Positions 8,380 through 16,370 of a stretch of 64,000 nucleotides of DNA are shown piece by piece (position 1 is the stretch's first letter; each line of letters opens with the position of its first letter). The notes beneath the pieces are model-generated. The model worked only from the letters and a program-made list of their open reading frames with translations, was not told where the DNA came from and did not search any database. The stretch is from contig NZ_CP108055.1 of assembly GCF_036174265.1 (NCBI RefSeq), positions 7,688,001 through 7,752,000 on the forward strand, in the 5' to 3' direction. A program made the translations under genes and the position numbers. Source of the DNA: Streptomyces sp. NBC_00285. Its GTDB lineage: Bacteria > Actinomycetota > Actinomycetes > Streptomycetales > Streptomycetaceae.

Positions 8380-9535
8380 GCGCAGCCGTGATGATCCTGC
8401 CGATGACCGGGTTCGCGTTCTCGCTCTTCGCGTCGGTGGCGTTGACCGAGTAGACGACGGTGCGGCTCAGATCGCGGGTGGCGGCGATCGCCGAGTTGTA
8501 GCCGTACCGGCCGCCGGACTTGCCCCAGTAGACCTTGCCGCCCGACTCGTAGCACTGGAGCCCCGCGCTGTAGGTCGCGCCCTTTATGTGGTCCGGGACG
8601 GTGAACATCTCCTCCAGTTGTGGCCGCGGGACGATCCGGCCCCGGAAGAGGGCGGTGAGCAGGCGCTCCAGGTCCGCGGTGGTGGAGATCATGTCCCCGG
8701 CCGCGAACCGGTCCGCCTGGTTCCACTCGGTGACGTCCACGAACTCCGTCGTCCCGTCGGCCTTCTTCACCGCCTGGTAACCCCGGTTGTGCGGGCCGAG
8801 GATGCGCGGGTCGGTGCCCGGGAAGTACGTGTCCCGCATCCCCGTCGGCGCCAGCACCAGCCGCCTGACCTCGGAGGCGTACGGCCGTCCGGTGACCTTC
8901 TCGATCAGAAGGCCGAGAAAGGTGTAGTTGATGTTGAGGTAGTGCTGCTGCTTCCCCGGGTCGAACTCCGGCTCCTTCACGCCTGCGGACGCTGCGACGC
9001 GCTGCGGGGTGAGCGTGTCGAAGCGGTGGGCGTACACCTCCTCGAAGGTGGTGCCGAGACCGTCGCCCGCCGGGATGCCGCTGGTGTGGTCGAGCAGCTG
9101 CCGCACGGTGACCGGCCGGAACTGCCGGCCGAGGAAACCGGGGAGGTAGCGCTGGACCGGGGTGTCCAGGTCGATCCGGCCCGCGGCCGCCAGGCGCAGT
9201 ACGGCCGCGGCCGTCACCACCTTCGTCGTGGACCCGGCCCTGAACCGCCCGTTCGGGTCGGCGGCCCGTCCGCTCTCCAGGTCGCGCACGCCCGAAGTGC
9301 CGCGCCAGGTGCCGCCGCAGCCCCCGATCCGCACCAGGGCCGCGGTGGCGTCCCCGTCAGGAAGCCCCGCGATCGCCGCGCGCAGCGCCTCGGCATCCGG
9401 TGCGGAGGAGCTGCACATGGAGGTAGCGCCAGAGGCGGAGGCGGAGGCGGCGGACGCGGTCAGAGGGCCGGCGCCCAGGGAGAGGGCGAGCGCGAGGGAG
9501 CCGGCGAGGACCGTCCTGCGGCGGAGGGCGGGCAT
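8372..9535 (-). CDS. Secreted serine hydrolase of the beta-lactamase/DD-peptidase family
   Basis: 387 residues with an N-terminal export signal carrying three arginines (RRRTVLAG, residues 5-12), probably Tat. The active-site serine is in the S-x-x-K motif STTK within FRAGSTTKVV. The second motif is Tyr-x-Asn in HYLNINYTFLG, and a KSGG stretch (YWGKSGGRYG) matches the third. This is the class C beta-lactamase/D-alanyl-D-alanine carboxypeptidase fold (PF00144), which also includes esterases, so the substrate is open. It acts outside the membrane. No strong ribosome binding site is seen before the ATG at 9535. Confidence 0.82.
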   Translation of the reverse strand: MPALRRRTVLAGSLALALSLGAGPLTASAASASASGATSMCSSSAPDAEALRAAIAGLPDGDATAALVRIGGCGGTWRGTSGVRDLESGRAADPNGRFRAGSTTKVVTAAAVLRLAAAGRIDLDTPVQRYLPGFLGRQFRPVTVRQLLDHTSGIPAGDGLGTTFEEVYAHRFDTLTPQRVAASAGVKEPEFDPGKQQHYLNINYTFLGLLIEKVTGRPYASEVRRLVLAPTGMRDTYFPGTDPRILGPHNRGYQAVKKADGTTEFVDVTEWNQADRFAAGDMISTTADLERLLTALFRGRIVPRPQLEEMFTVPDHIKGATYSAGLQCYESGGKVYWGKSGGRYGYNSAIAATRDLSRTVVYSVNATDAKSENANPVIGRIITAALK

Positions 9536-9790
9536 GAGGCGGCTCCAGGGGTGTCGGGGTGTCGGTGTTCATCCTGTGACGCCGCGCCGGACCCCGGATC
9601 GTCGAGGAGGAGGGTGCCGGACCCTGGCCGTACCCCGAGCAACCGCCGCCGCAGCAAGGGGAGTTGTGCGGGAGAACCCCTAGGGGTGCAGAAAAGTGTT
9701 ATCGCGGAGTCCTTCACTCCGTCTCCACGGTGTGATCCCCGACATAGCCAACATCACCGGCCCGCCCGAGAGTGTGCCTGCGGAAACGAA

Positions 9791-11482
9791 GTGACGACGG
9801 CACGGAAGGACGACGTGGACACGCGGCAGTGGCGCGACACCATCGCGGCGGCACAGGACGGCGACCGGCGGGCGCTGGACGAGCTCGTCGAGGGCTGGCT
9901 GCCACTCGTGTACAACATCGTCGGCCGTGCCCTGAACGGCCATGCCGACGTCGACGACGTCGTCCAGGAGACCATGCTGCGCGCCGTCGACAACCTCGGC
10001 AGCCTGCGCGACCCGGACAGCTTCCGGTCCTGGCTGGTCGCCATCGCCATGCGTCAGATACGGGACCGGGCGCGCCGCAGAACCACCGCCCCGCTGGACG
10101 AGTCGGCCGCACGCGAGGCCGCCGACTTCGCCGAACTCACCGTACTGAGACTCCAGTTGGAGGGTCAGCGGCGTGAGGTCGCGGAGGCGGCGCGCTGGCT
10201 CGACGACGAGGACCGGCAACTACTGTCCCTGTGGTGGCTGGAGGTCGCCGGCGAGCTCACCCGGCGTGAACTGGCCGCCGCCGTCGGCATCAGCCGGCAG
10301 CACGCCGCCGTGCGCGTCCAGCGGATGAAGGAGCGCCTGGAGACCTCCCGGGGCATCGTCCGCGCCCTCGACGGCGCCTGCCCTGACCTGCGCGAACTGG
10401 CCGCACGCTGGAACGGCCGCGCCGACTCCGTCTGGCGCAAGCGGCTCGCCCGGCACCTGCGTGGCTGCGGCTACTGCGGTGACACCGGCGAGTCCGTCGT
10501 ACCGGCCGAGCGGCTCCTCGTGGGGATCGCGCTGGTGCCCATTCCGGTCGGGTTCACGCTCTCCCTGGCCCTGGGCGGCAAGACGGCCGCGGCCGCCACG
10601 GTCGCGTCGGTGAGCTGGTCCGCCAAGGTCATGAGCGCGCTCACCCACCCCGTCCTCGCGGCCACCGCGGGCGCGACGATCGTTGCGGGCGGCGCGTACG
10701 TCGTCACCCAGGCCCCGGACACCCCGCCACCGCGCGCCGTGCTCGCTCCCACGGCGGCGAGCACGCACCGGGCACCGTCCGCGGCCCCGACGCCGTCACC
10801 GTCCTCGTCCCCCTCGCCCCCGTCCTCACCCTCGGCGACACCGACCAGGGCGGTTCTCTACGGCAGCGTCGTCGACGCCGTCGACCGGGCACCGGACCCG
10901 GGCACCCCGCCCGCCGCCCTGCCGCACCGGCCCGAGACCGGCATCACCAGCACCGGCGGCGCGCACGCCGTCATGAACCACCGCGGGGACGGCGTCACGC
11001 TCACCGGCAGGGGCTATGTCCTGGTCCGCTGGCAGATCTCACCGCAGTACCGGTCCGGCAGCCTGGTCATGCCGTCCTGGACCGGCCTCACGGGCAGGCT
11101 CTTCCACGTCGCCTCGGGCGGCGGCCGCCGCATGGACGACCCCGTCAGCGCCACCGACCCCACCGCGACCGGCATGGGCACCCCGACCACTGGCTACGCC
11201 GTCCCGCCCGCAGGCACCCAGCAGATGTGGCAGAACGAGTACTTCTACCTCGACGGCACCGTCACCCTCACCGTGAACGAACGCGGCGCCGACTACGGCC
11301 TCAGCGTCTTCCCCTCCACCTGGGACGCGGCCGAGAAGGACATCACCACCGGCCCCGCCCAGGGCGCGAAGCGCTACGGCCTGGTCCGCGACACCGGCAA
11401 GGACGACACCCCCGTACCGCAGTACCTCACCCGGTCGACCCCGGCCGACCCGGCGACCGTGGCTCAGGAGTCCCGCGTGTAG
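9791..11482 (+). CDS. ECF-type sigma factor fused to a zinc anti-sigma-like motif, membrane segments and an extracytoplasmic domain
   Basis: 563 residues from a GTG at 9791; a longer frame exists upstream but the sigma homology begins here. Sigma region 2 is at about 25-95 (ADVDDVVQETMLRAVDNLGS) and region 4 at 125-183 (LAAAVGISRQHAAVRVQRMK helix-turn-helix). Residues 222-229 read HLRGCGYC, the H-x3-C-x2-C pattern of zinc-binding anti-sigma domains. Hydrophobic segments follow at about 241-262 and 288-307. Then comes a Pro/Ser linker (310-355) and a roughly 200-residue globular C-terminal domain I do not recognise. This matches the reported ECF groups with C-terminal fused regulatory domains, but the group number is not assigned here. 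Two clear membrane segments would return the C terminus to the cytoplasm; a third weaker segment around 266-284 could place it outside. Confidence 0.75.
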   Translation: MTTARKDDVDTRQWRDTIAAAQDGDRRALDELVEGWLPLVYNIVGRALNGHADVDDVVQETMLRAVDNLGSLRDPDSFRSWLVAIAMRQIRDRARRRTTAPLDESAAREAADFAELTVLRLQLEGQRREVAEAARWLDDEDRQLLSLWWLEVAGELTRRELAAAVGISRQHAAVRVQRMKERLETSRGIVRALDGACPDLRELAARWNGRADSVWRKRLARHLRGCGYCGDTGESVVPAERLLVGIALVPIPVGFTLSLALGGKTAAAATVASVSWSAKVMSALTHPVLAATAGATIVAGGAYVVTQAPDTPPPRAVLAPTAASTHRAPSAAPTPSPSSSPSPPSSPSATPTRAVLYGSVVDAVDRAPDPGTPPAALPHRPETGITSTGGAHAVMNHRGDGVTLTGRGYVLVRWQISPQYRSGSLVMPSWTGLTGRLFHVASGGGRRMDDPVSATDPTATGMGTPTTGYAVPPAGTQQMWQNEYFYLDGTVTLTVNERGADYGLSVFPSTWDAAEKDITTGPAQGAKRYGLVRDTGKDDTPVPQYLTRSTPADPATVAQESRV

Positions 11483-11823
11483 CGCTCCTGCGCATCCACC
11501 ACCTCGTCCCCGTGATCGTGCGCCCAGACGCCGAAGGCCTGGATCGGCGCGAGCAACGTCCGCCCCAGCGCCGTCAGTTCGTACTCCACACGGGGCGGTG
11601 AACCGCCGTACGCCCGTCGTGCGACGAGTCCGTTGAACTCCAGTCGGCGCAGGGTCTCCGTCAGCACCTTCTGGCTGATCCCGCCGACGCGCGCCCGCAG
11701 TTCCCCGGGACGTTCCGGTCCGTCCTTGAGAGCCCAGATCAGCACGGCGTTCCAGGTGTTGGAGACCAGGTCGAAGGCGAGCCGGGTGCGGCAGTCGGCC
11801 AGGAAGGCCGGGTCGATGGTCAC
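11464..11823 (-). CDS. HxlR-family transcriptional regulator
   Basis: 119 residues from a GTG at 11823, the usual HxlR size. The winged helix-turn-helix core is clear: DLVSNTWNAVLIWALKDGP, then LRARVGGISQKVLTETLRRL and the wing GLVARRAYGGSPPRVEYELT. A single cysteine near the N terminus (ADCRTRLA) is where redox-sensing HxlR members place theirs. A reading frame continues far upstream but has no family similarity. It is divergent from the reductase-like gene at 11906 across 82 bp, so it probably regulates that gene and itself. It overlaps the sigma-factor gene tail to tail by 19 bases. Confidence 0.85.
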   Translation of the reverse strand: MTIDPAFLADCRTRLAFDLVSNTWNAVLIWALKDGPERPGELRARVGGISQKVLTETLRRLEFNGLVARRAYGGSPPRVEYELTALGRTLLAPIQAFGVWAHDHGDEVVDAQERYTRDS

Positions 11824-11905
11824 GTACCGAATGGTGCCCGAGCGGCTTCCTACTGTCGTGGGAGATCCGGAGAAACGGCAGATCCGGGCAACAGGAGGAG
11901 ACGTC

Positions 11906-12502
11906 ATGCGGGTGGGAGTCATCGGCCGGGGCGGCATGGCGGACGCACTGGGCACACAGTGGCGGCGGGCCGGCCACGAAGTGGTCGCCGGGAGCCGCTC
12001 GGACGGCGGGCTGCGGAAGGCGGCGGAGGCCGGGACGGACGCGGTGCTGCTCGCGGTGCCGTACGAGGCGGTGGTCGAGGTTGTCGAAGGGCTGGGGGAG
12101 GCACTTCGGGGGAAGGTACTGATCGACTGCACCAACCCGGTCGGCCGCGATTTCGGTCTGCTCACGGCGGGCGGACCCTCGGCCGCCGAACGCATCGCCT
12201 GCGCCGTGCCCTCGGCCCACGTCGTGAAGGCCTTCAACCTGTGCCATGAGGACGTCTGGCGGCTGACCCCGCCCGTCTTCGACGGCCGCCCCCTCGCGGT
12301 GCCGCTGTGCGGGGACGACGAGGGGGCCCTGACCGTCGTACGGCGACTCGTGCGCGACCTGGGCTGTGAGCCGCTCGACGCCGGGGGACTGGACCGGGCG
12401 GGCCTCGTGGAGGCGACCGCCGCGCTGCTGATCCGGCTGTGGGTCGGGGAGGGGGCGGACGCGCAGGCGATCGCGCCCCCGCTGGCTCACTCCGGCAGCT
12501 GA
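11906..12502 (+). CDS. NAD(P)-binding reductase related to F420-dependent NADP reductase
   Basis: 198 residues, with AGGAGG seven bases before the ATG. The N terminus carries a Rossmann nucleotide loop (VGVIGRGGMADALG) and a following GSRSD that resembles the NADPH phosphate-binding turn. Middle motifs VLLAVPYEAV, IDCTNPVG and HVVKAFNL are typical of the FNO-like family (PF03807-type NADPH/F420 oxidoreductases). The true acceptor is unknown; many paralogues no longer use F420. It is paired with the divergent HxlR regulator, an arrangement common for stress-inducible oxidoreductases. Confidence 0.75.
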   Translation: MRVGVIGRGGMADALGTQWRRAGHEVVAGSRSDGGLRKAAEAGTDAVLLAVPYEAVVEVVEGLGEALRGKVLIDCTNPVGRDFGLLTAGGPSAAERIACAVPSAHVVKAFNLCHEDVWRLTPPVFDGRPLAVPLCGDDEGALTVVRRLVRDLGCEPLDAGGLDRAGLVEATAALLIRLWVGEGADAQAIAPPLAHSGS

Positions 12503-13188
12503 CGTGCCTGCGCCCGCAGCGCGCACAGCACGTCCACGCGGTTCGTCGTGATCGAGTCGACGCCCAGGGCGGCCAGGCGGCGCATCGAACGGCGGGTGTC
12601 GGGGGTCCAGACGGAGATCAGGTAACCGTCGGCGTGGGTGCGGTCGGCGAGGTTCTTGTCGATCAGGCCGAAACGGTAGTTGAGCCAGCGGGGCTTCACC
12701 GCGTCCAGGAGAGTGGGGCGCGGGGGCGCGAGGGTCGTCCAGGTGAGCGCGATCTCGGCGGACGGGTCGGCTCCGCGTACGGCGAGCATGGCGGTGGCGT
12801 CGGCGCAGTAGTAGACGCGGTCCTGCGCGCCGCACTCACGGACGACGTCGACGATGCGGCGGGCCACGTGGACCTCGCGGGTGCCGGGCAGGTCCAGCAT
12901 CAGGCGGTGGCCGTCGGTGGCCCGCAGTGCCTCCGCGAGGGTCGGCACCCCGCCGTCCGTCAGCCCTCGCACCTCGTCCGCAGACAGGGACCGCAGGGGC
13001 CGGTCGTGCTCCCACAGCCGCTTCAGCGTCCGGTCGTGCAGCAGGACCGGCACGTCGTCCCTGGTGAGCCGTACGTCGATCTCCACCGCGTCCGCGCCCC
13101 GGTCGAGCGCGGCACGCAGGGAGCCGATCGTGTTCTCACGGACGCGGTAGGGGTCGCCGCGGTGTGCCACGGCCGTCAGCTTGTGCAT
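12487..13188 (-). CDS. Glycerophosphodiester phosphodiesterase (GDPD family)
   Basis: 233 residues with the GDPD catalytic set. HRG is at 9-11 in AVAHRGDP, followed by RENT, the metal-binding EID in AVEIDVRLT, and the second histidine in VLLHDRTL. The C-terminal half has the barrel strands ISVWTPDT and GVDSITTNRV. It hydrolyses glycerophosphodiesters to glycerol-3-phosphate and an alcohol. No signal peptide is present, so it should act inside the cell. The last 16 bases overlap the convergent reductase gene. Confidence 0.85.
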   Translation of the reverse strand: MHKLTAVAHRGDPYRVRENTIGSLRAALDRGADAVEIDVRLTRDDVPVLLHDRTLKRLWEHDRPLRSLSADEVRGLTDGGVPTLAEALRATDGHRLMLDLPGTREVHVARRIVDVVRECGAQDRVYYCADATAMLAVRGADPSAEIALTWTTLAPPRPTLLDAVKPRWLNYRFGLIDKNLADRTHADGYLISVWTPDTRRSMRRLAALGVDSITTNRVDVLCALRAQARQLPE

Positions 13189-13219
13189 GCGCCCATTGTG
13201 GTGGGCCCAGGGGGTGGAC

Positions 13220-14260
13220 TCAGCGGGCGGGCCAGGCAGCGGTGTAGGTGTCGATCTCGTCCTTGATCCTGGTCTTGCCGGGTTCGTCCAGGAAGGACGC
13301 GTCGACCGCGTTCTTCGCGAGGTCGGCCAGACCCCGTTCGTCGAGGTCCAGGAGCCTTGCCGCCACCGCGTACTCGCCGTTCAGGTCCGTGCCGAACATC
13401 GGGGGGTCGTCGGAGTTGATCGTGACGATGATCCCGGCCTTCACGAACTCCTTGACCGGGTGCTCGTCGAGGGTGCGGACGGCCCGGGTGGCGATGTTGG
13501 AGGTCGGGCACACCTCCAGCGGGATGCGGTGCTCGGCGAGGTGGGCGAGGAGCTTCGGGTCCTGGAAGGAGTGGGTGCCGTGGCCGATGCGCTCGGCACG
13601 GAGGTGGGTGAGGGCGTCCCACACCGTCTCCGCGCCCGTCGTCTCGCCGGCGTGCGGGACCGAGTGCAGGCCCGCTGCGATCGCCCGGTCGAAGTACGGC
13701 TTGAACTGGGGCCGGGGGACGCCGACTTCGGGGCCGCCGAGACCGAAGGAGACAAGGCCCTCCGGGCGGACGCGGTCGTCGGTGGCGAGACGTGCCGTCT
13801 CCTCGGCGGCTTCCAGGCCCGCCTCGCCGGGGATGTCGAAGCACCAGCGCAGTACGGTGCCGAACTCCTTCTCGGCCTCCTTGCGGGCGTCCTCGATCGC
13901 GTCCATGAACGCGCGCTCCTCGATGCCGCGGCGGGTCGAGGAGAACGGCGTGATGGTCAGCTCGGCGTAGCGGACCTGCTGGCGGGAGAGTTCCCTGGCG
14001 ACCTCGTAGGTCAGGAGCCGTACGTCCTCGGGGGTGCGGATCAGGTCCACGACGCTGAGGTACACGTCGATGAAGTGGGCGAAGTCCGTGAAGGTGAAGT
14101 AGTCGACGAGGGCTTCGGGGTCGGTGGGGACCTTGGAGTCGGGGTGGCGGGCGGCCAGTTCGGACACGATGCGGGGGGAGGCGGAGCCGACGTGGTGGAC
14201 GTGGAGTTCGGCCTTGGGCAGGCCGGCGATGAAGGTGTGCAGGTGGTCGGTCGTCGTCAT
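13220..14260 (-). CDS. Adenosine deaminase-family enzyme, probably aminodeoxyfutalosine deaminase
   Basis: 346 residues from ATG 14260, preceded by AGGGGAGG. Zinc ligands and catalytic residues of the family are present: HVH in AELHVHHVGSAS, HAGE in SVPHAGETT, HGT in ERIGHGTHS and the aspartate pair in NSDDPPMF. The first motif is not the LHxHLDG of true adenosine deaminases; HHVGS is what I associate with the actinobacterial enzyme that deaminates aminodeoxyfutalosine in menaquinone biosynthesis. An adenosine deaminase role cannot be excluded from sequence alone. It stands alone, with a repeat-rich gap upstream. Confidence 0.7.
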   Translation of the reverse strand: MTTTDHLHTFIAGLPKAELHVHHVGSASPRIVSELAARHPDSKVPTDPEALVDYFTFTDFAHFIDVYLSVVDLIRTPEDVRLLTYEVARELSRQQVRYAELTITPFSSTRRGIEERAFMDAIEDARKEAEKEFGTVLRWCFDIPGEAGLEAAEETARLATDDRVRPEGLVSFGLGGPEVGVPRPQFKPYFDRAIAAGLHSVPHAGETTGAETVWDALTHLRAERIGHGTHSFQDPKLLAHLAEHRIPLEVCPTSNIATRAVRTLDEHPVKEFVKAGIIVTINSDDPPMFGTDLNGEYAVAARLLDLDERGLADLAKNAVDASFLDEPGKTRIKDEIDTYTAAWPAR

Positions 14261-14374
14261 GGGGGCCTCCCCTTGCTGGGCGCCGGGCACGGTGGTGCGG
14301 TGCGGTGTGGCGCGGTGATCGGCTGATCGATGCGGTTTCATCGTAGGCGGGGGGTCGGGTGTCTGCGGGCCCGG

Positions 14375-14410
14375 TGGGGGCCGGTCGCGCAGTTCCCCGC
14401 GCCCCTGGGC
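14375..14410 (-). repeat. Copy of the GCGCGGGGAACTGCGC intergenic element, left flank
   Basis: Minus-strand copy of the element at 5886. It forms the left border of a repeat cluster whose right border (14718) carries the same element in the opposite orientation. Confidence 0.7.
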
Positions 14411-14431
14411 GGGGACGGTGAACGCACCTCT

Positions 14432-14550
14432 GGCCGCGTACGGCGAGAAGGGGCAACCCATACAGGCGGCGTGAGCCACGACGGGCCGTCGGCCGCGTAA
14501 GGCGCGAAGGGGCAACGCATGCAGGCGGGCGTGAGCCACGACGGGCCGTC
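14432..14550. repeat. Tandem 59/60-bp direct repeat
   Basis: Two near-identical units, 14432-14490 and 14491-14550, each begin GGCCGCGTA and end GTGAGCCACGACGGGCCGTC. They differ at a handful of positions. A degenerate third start follows at 14551. No conserved protein frame runs through both, so this is a DNA-level repeat in the 610-bp gap between the deaminase and the 14871 gene. Confidence 0.8.
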
Positions 14551-14568
14551 AGTCGCCGACGGCGCGGA

Positions 14569-14676
14569 GGGGCCGGGGTGGGGGGTGTCCGCCCGCAGCG
14601 GCCGGCGTCCGGCACCGGGCACTGTTCGAGTGGCCGAGCCGCCGGACCGAGGACGGACACCCCCCCCCCGGCCCCG
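14569..14676. repeat. Large imperfect inverted repeat
   Basis: A G-rich arm beginning GGGGCCGGGG and ending TGTCCG (about 14570-14592) is complementary to an arm beginning CGGACA and ending GGCCCC (about 14654-14676). It has roughly 22 base pairs with one bulge around a loop of about 60 bases. The rest of the gap (14261-14870) has no gene I can support. Confidence 0.6.
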
Positions 14677-14717
14677 ACCCACCCACCGCACCCGAAGCGG
14701 ATCGCCGCAGGCGTAAA

Positions 14718-14737
14718 AGGGGCGCGGGGAACTGCGC
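14718..14737 (+). repeat. Copy of the GCGCGGGGAACTGCGC intergenic element, right flank
   Basis: Plus-strand copy ending GAACTGCGC, inverted relative to the copy at 14375-14410. The pair encloses about 310 bp that hold the tandem and inverted repeats above. Confidence 0.7.
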
Positions 14738-14870
14738 AAACGCTCGCCCCCACCGACCCGCACCCGCCCCGGGACCTGCGAGGCACCTCCTCGGGCGGGG
14801 CCCGCACAAGGCCGGCCCCGGCCGCCCGCAGCGCTCCCGTAGCATTACCGCAGCAACGACCAAGGGGGAC

Positions 14871-15590
14871 ATGAGCATGACGGACGGAACGCAGTCGAAC
14901 GGGGAGCCCGGCGCAGGTAGGGACCCGTGGGCGCCACCGGAGAGCGGGCCTTCGCTGGAGAAGAGCCCGTCGCCCGGTGCCGGTCAGTCGGCGACGCCGC
15001 AACCGCCCCCCGTGCACGACCAGGCCACGATGACGTCCGTGCCGAGCGACGGCTACGCCTACCCGCCTCCCGGCGCCGCCGCCCCCGCTCCCGGCTACGC
15101 CTACCCCACCCCGGACCAGGGTGTGCCCGGCTCCGTACCGCCCCCGCCCATAGCGCCCGGCGGCCCCGGCGGCCCCGGTGGCCCCGGTGGCCCCGCCGGA
15201 TACGGCTACCCCGGCTACCCGCAGGGGTACGGCGGCTGGCCCACCCCTCCGCTGCCCCCGCAGAACGGCATGGGTGTCGCGGCGATGGTGCTGGGCATCC
15301 TGTCCTGCGCCCTGTTCTGCATGTACGGCATTCTCTCGCTGGTCCTCGGCGTCCTCGCCATCGTCTTCGGCGTCAAGGGACGCAAGCGGGCCGAGCGGGG
15401 TGAGGCCACCAACCACGGGCAGGCGCAGGCCGGTTTCATCATGGGCATCATCGGGACGATCCTCGGTATCGCCGTCATCGCCGTGATGGCCGTCTTCATC
15501 GCGACCGCCATCAACTCCGACACCTCCGATGACCAGTCCGACTACTACGACGGCTCCCTGCACGCCGTCACGGCGGTCCAGCAGTACTGA
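14871..15590 (+). CDS. DUF4190-type membrane protein with Pro/Gly-rich N terminus
   Basis: 239 residues from ATG 14871, with AAGGGGGA directly upstream. Residues 1-130 are low-complexity, rich in Pro, Gly and Tyr (GYAYP and GGPGGPG repeats), and probably cytoplasmic and disordered. Two membrane segments follow, at about 138-168 (MVLGILSCALFCMYGILS) and 187-210, separated by a basic loop with KGRKRAERGE. This is the DUF4190 plan, common and multi-copy in Streptomyces. Its role is unknown. Its TGA abuts the stop of the convergent NADAR gene with no gap. Confidence 0.75.
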   Translation: MSMTDGTQSNGEPGAGRDPWAPPESGPSLEKSPSPGAGQSATPQPPPVHDQATMTSVPSDGYAYPPPGAAAPAPGYAYPTPDQGVPGSVPPPPIAPGGPGGPGGPGGPAGYGYPGYPQGYGGWPTPPLPPQNGMGVAAMVLGILSCALFCMYGILSLVLGVLAIVFGVKGRKRAERGEATNHGQAQAGFIMGIIGTILGIAVIAVMAVFIATAINSDTSDDQSDYYDGSLHAVTAVQQY

Positions 15591-16190
15591 TCAGGCGGCT
15601 CTGAGTCGCTCCCGCGCCGCCATCAGCGCGAACCCCAGAAGGTTCGGACCGCGCCACCGCTCGGGATCGCCCGCCGCCTCGTCGTCCCCGGCGAGGCCGA
15701 TGCCCCACACCCGGTCGACCGGGCTGGCCTCCACCAGCACCCGGTCGCCGGTGTTCGACAGGAACTGCCGCAGATCGTCGTGTGCCGCGAACTTGTGGAC
15801 GCTGCCCTCCACGACGATCCCGAAGCGCTCGCGCTGCCAGGTCTGCTCGTCGAAGCCCCTGACCAGACGGCCCATGTTCTTGGCCTGAGCCGGAGATCCG
15901 GCTGCCAGAACCCGGCGCTCGGCGTCCTGATCTTCGAAAAGACGCGCCTTACCCGCCATCATCCAGTGCTCGGCGGTCGCGTAGGCCACTGCGTCCACCA
16001 CGAACGGTGACGGCCACCACTGGCTCAGACAGCTCGCGCCGACACGGCCGTCCGGGCGCGGGCGGTGGCCCCAGAAGTGCAGATACTTGACCTTCGCGCC
16101 TGCCCGGATCTGCCTGACCAGGGCTTCCTGTGAATCGATCGTCCCCGTGATCTTCCCCATGCACGCGAGTCTGGCAGGTACCACTGACAC
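15591..16190 (-). CDS. NADAR-family protein (YbiA/RibX-like)
   Basis: About 199 residues from a GTG at 16190, preferred because AAGGAAGGACGGA stands just before it. An in-frame ATG at 16160 (189 residues) lacks such a site but gives the usual family N terminus. Family marks are FWGH, SQWWPSPF, YATAEHWMMAGKA, the MGRLVRGFD stretch, and a C-terminal DRVWGIG then NLLG. NADAR proteins are N-glycosidases acting on ADP-ribosylated or riboflavin-pathway intermediates. The exact substrate here is open. It is divergent from the dehydrogenase gene at 16371. Confidence 0.8.
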   Translation of the reverse strand: MSVVPARLACMGKITGTIDSQEALVRQIRAGAKVKYLHFWGHRPRPDGRVGASCLSQWWPSPFVVDAVAYATAEHWMMAGKARLFEDQDAERRVLAAGSPAQAKNMGRLVRGFDEQTWQRERFGIVVEGSVHKFAAHDDLRQFLSNTGDRVLVEASPVDRVWGIGLAGDDEAAGDPERWRGPNLLGFALMAARERLRAA

Positions 16191-16232
16191 TCCGTCCTTC
16201 CTTTTCGCGGATCACTCGACACCTGGTCGACA

Positions 16233-16268
16233 GATTCCGTCGCGTAACCGAAAGGCAACAACGGAATC
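16233..16268. promoter_or_regulatory. Long-spaced inverted repeat upstream of the second aldehyde dehydrogenase
   Basis: GATTCCGT (16233-16240) is repeated inverted as ACGGAATC (16261-16268), with centres 28 bp apart. The half-site CGGAATC resembles CGGATTTC at 4293, which stands before the other polyamine dehydrogenase gene, so one regulator could bind both. Confidence 0.35.
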
Positions 16269-16370
16269 ACTTGTAGGAGTGTCATTGCTCTGTCAGGATC
16301 GGCACTCAAATCGAGCTGGAGCTACGCCACCCGCCCTCGGGACGCGAGGGGTGAAGGCGAGGAGAGCGAC

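Noticed and set aside
8588..9790. Upstream extension of the sigma-factor frame
   Set aside because: It overlaps the serine hydrolase gene antisense and lacks sigma homology; the GTG at 9791 gives the expected N terminus.
14338..14763. Open frames in the repeat-rich gap before 14871
   Set aside because: They encode only translations of the tandem and inverted repeats and have no ribosome binding site or family similarity.
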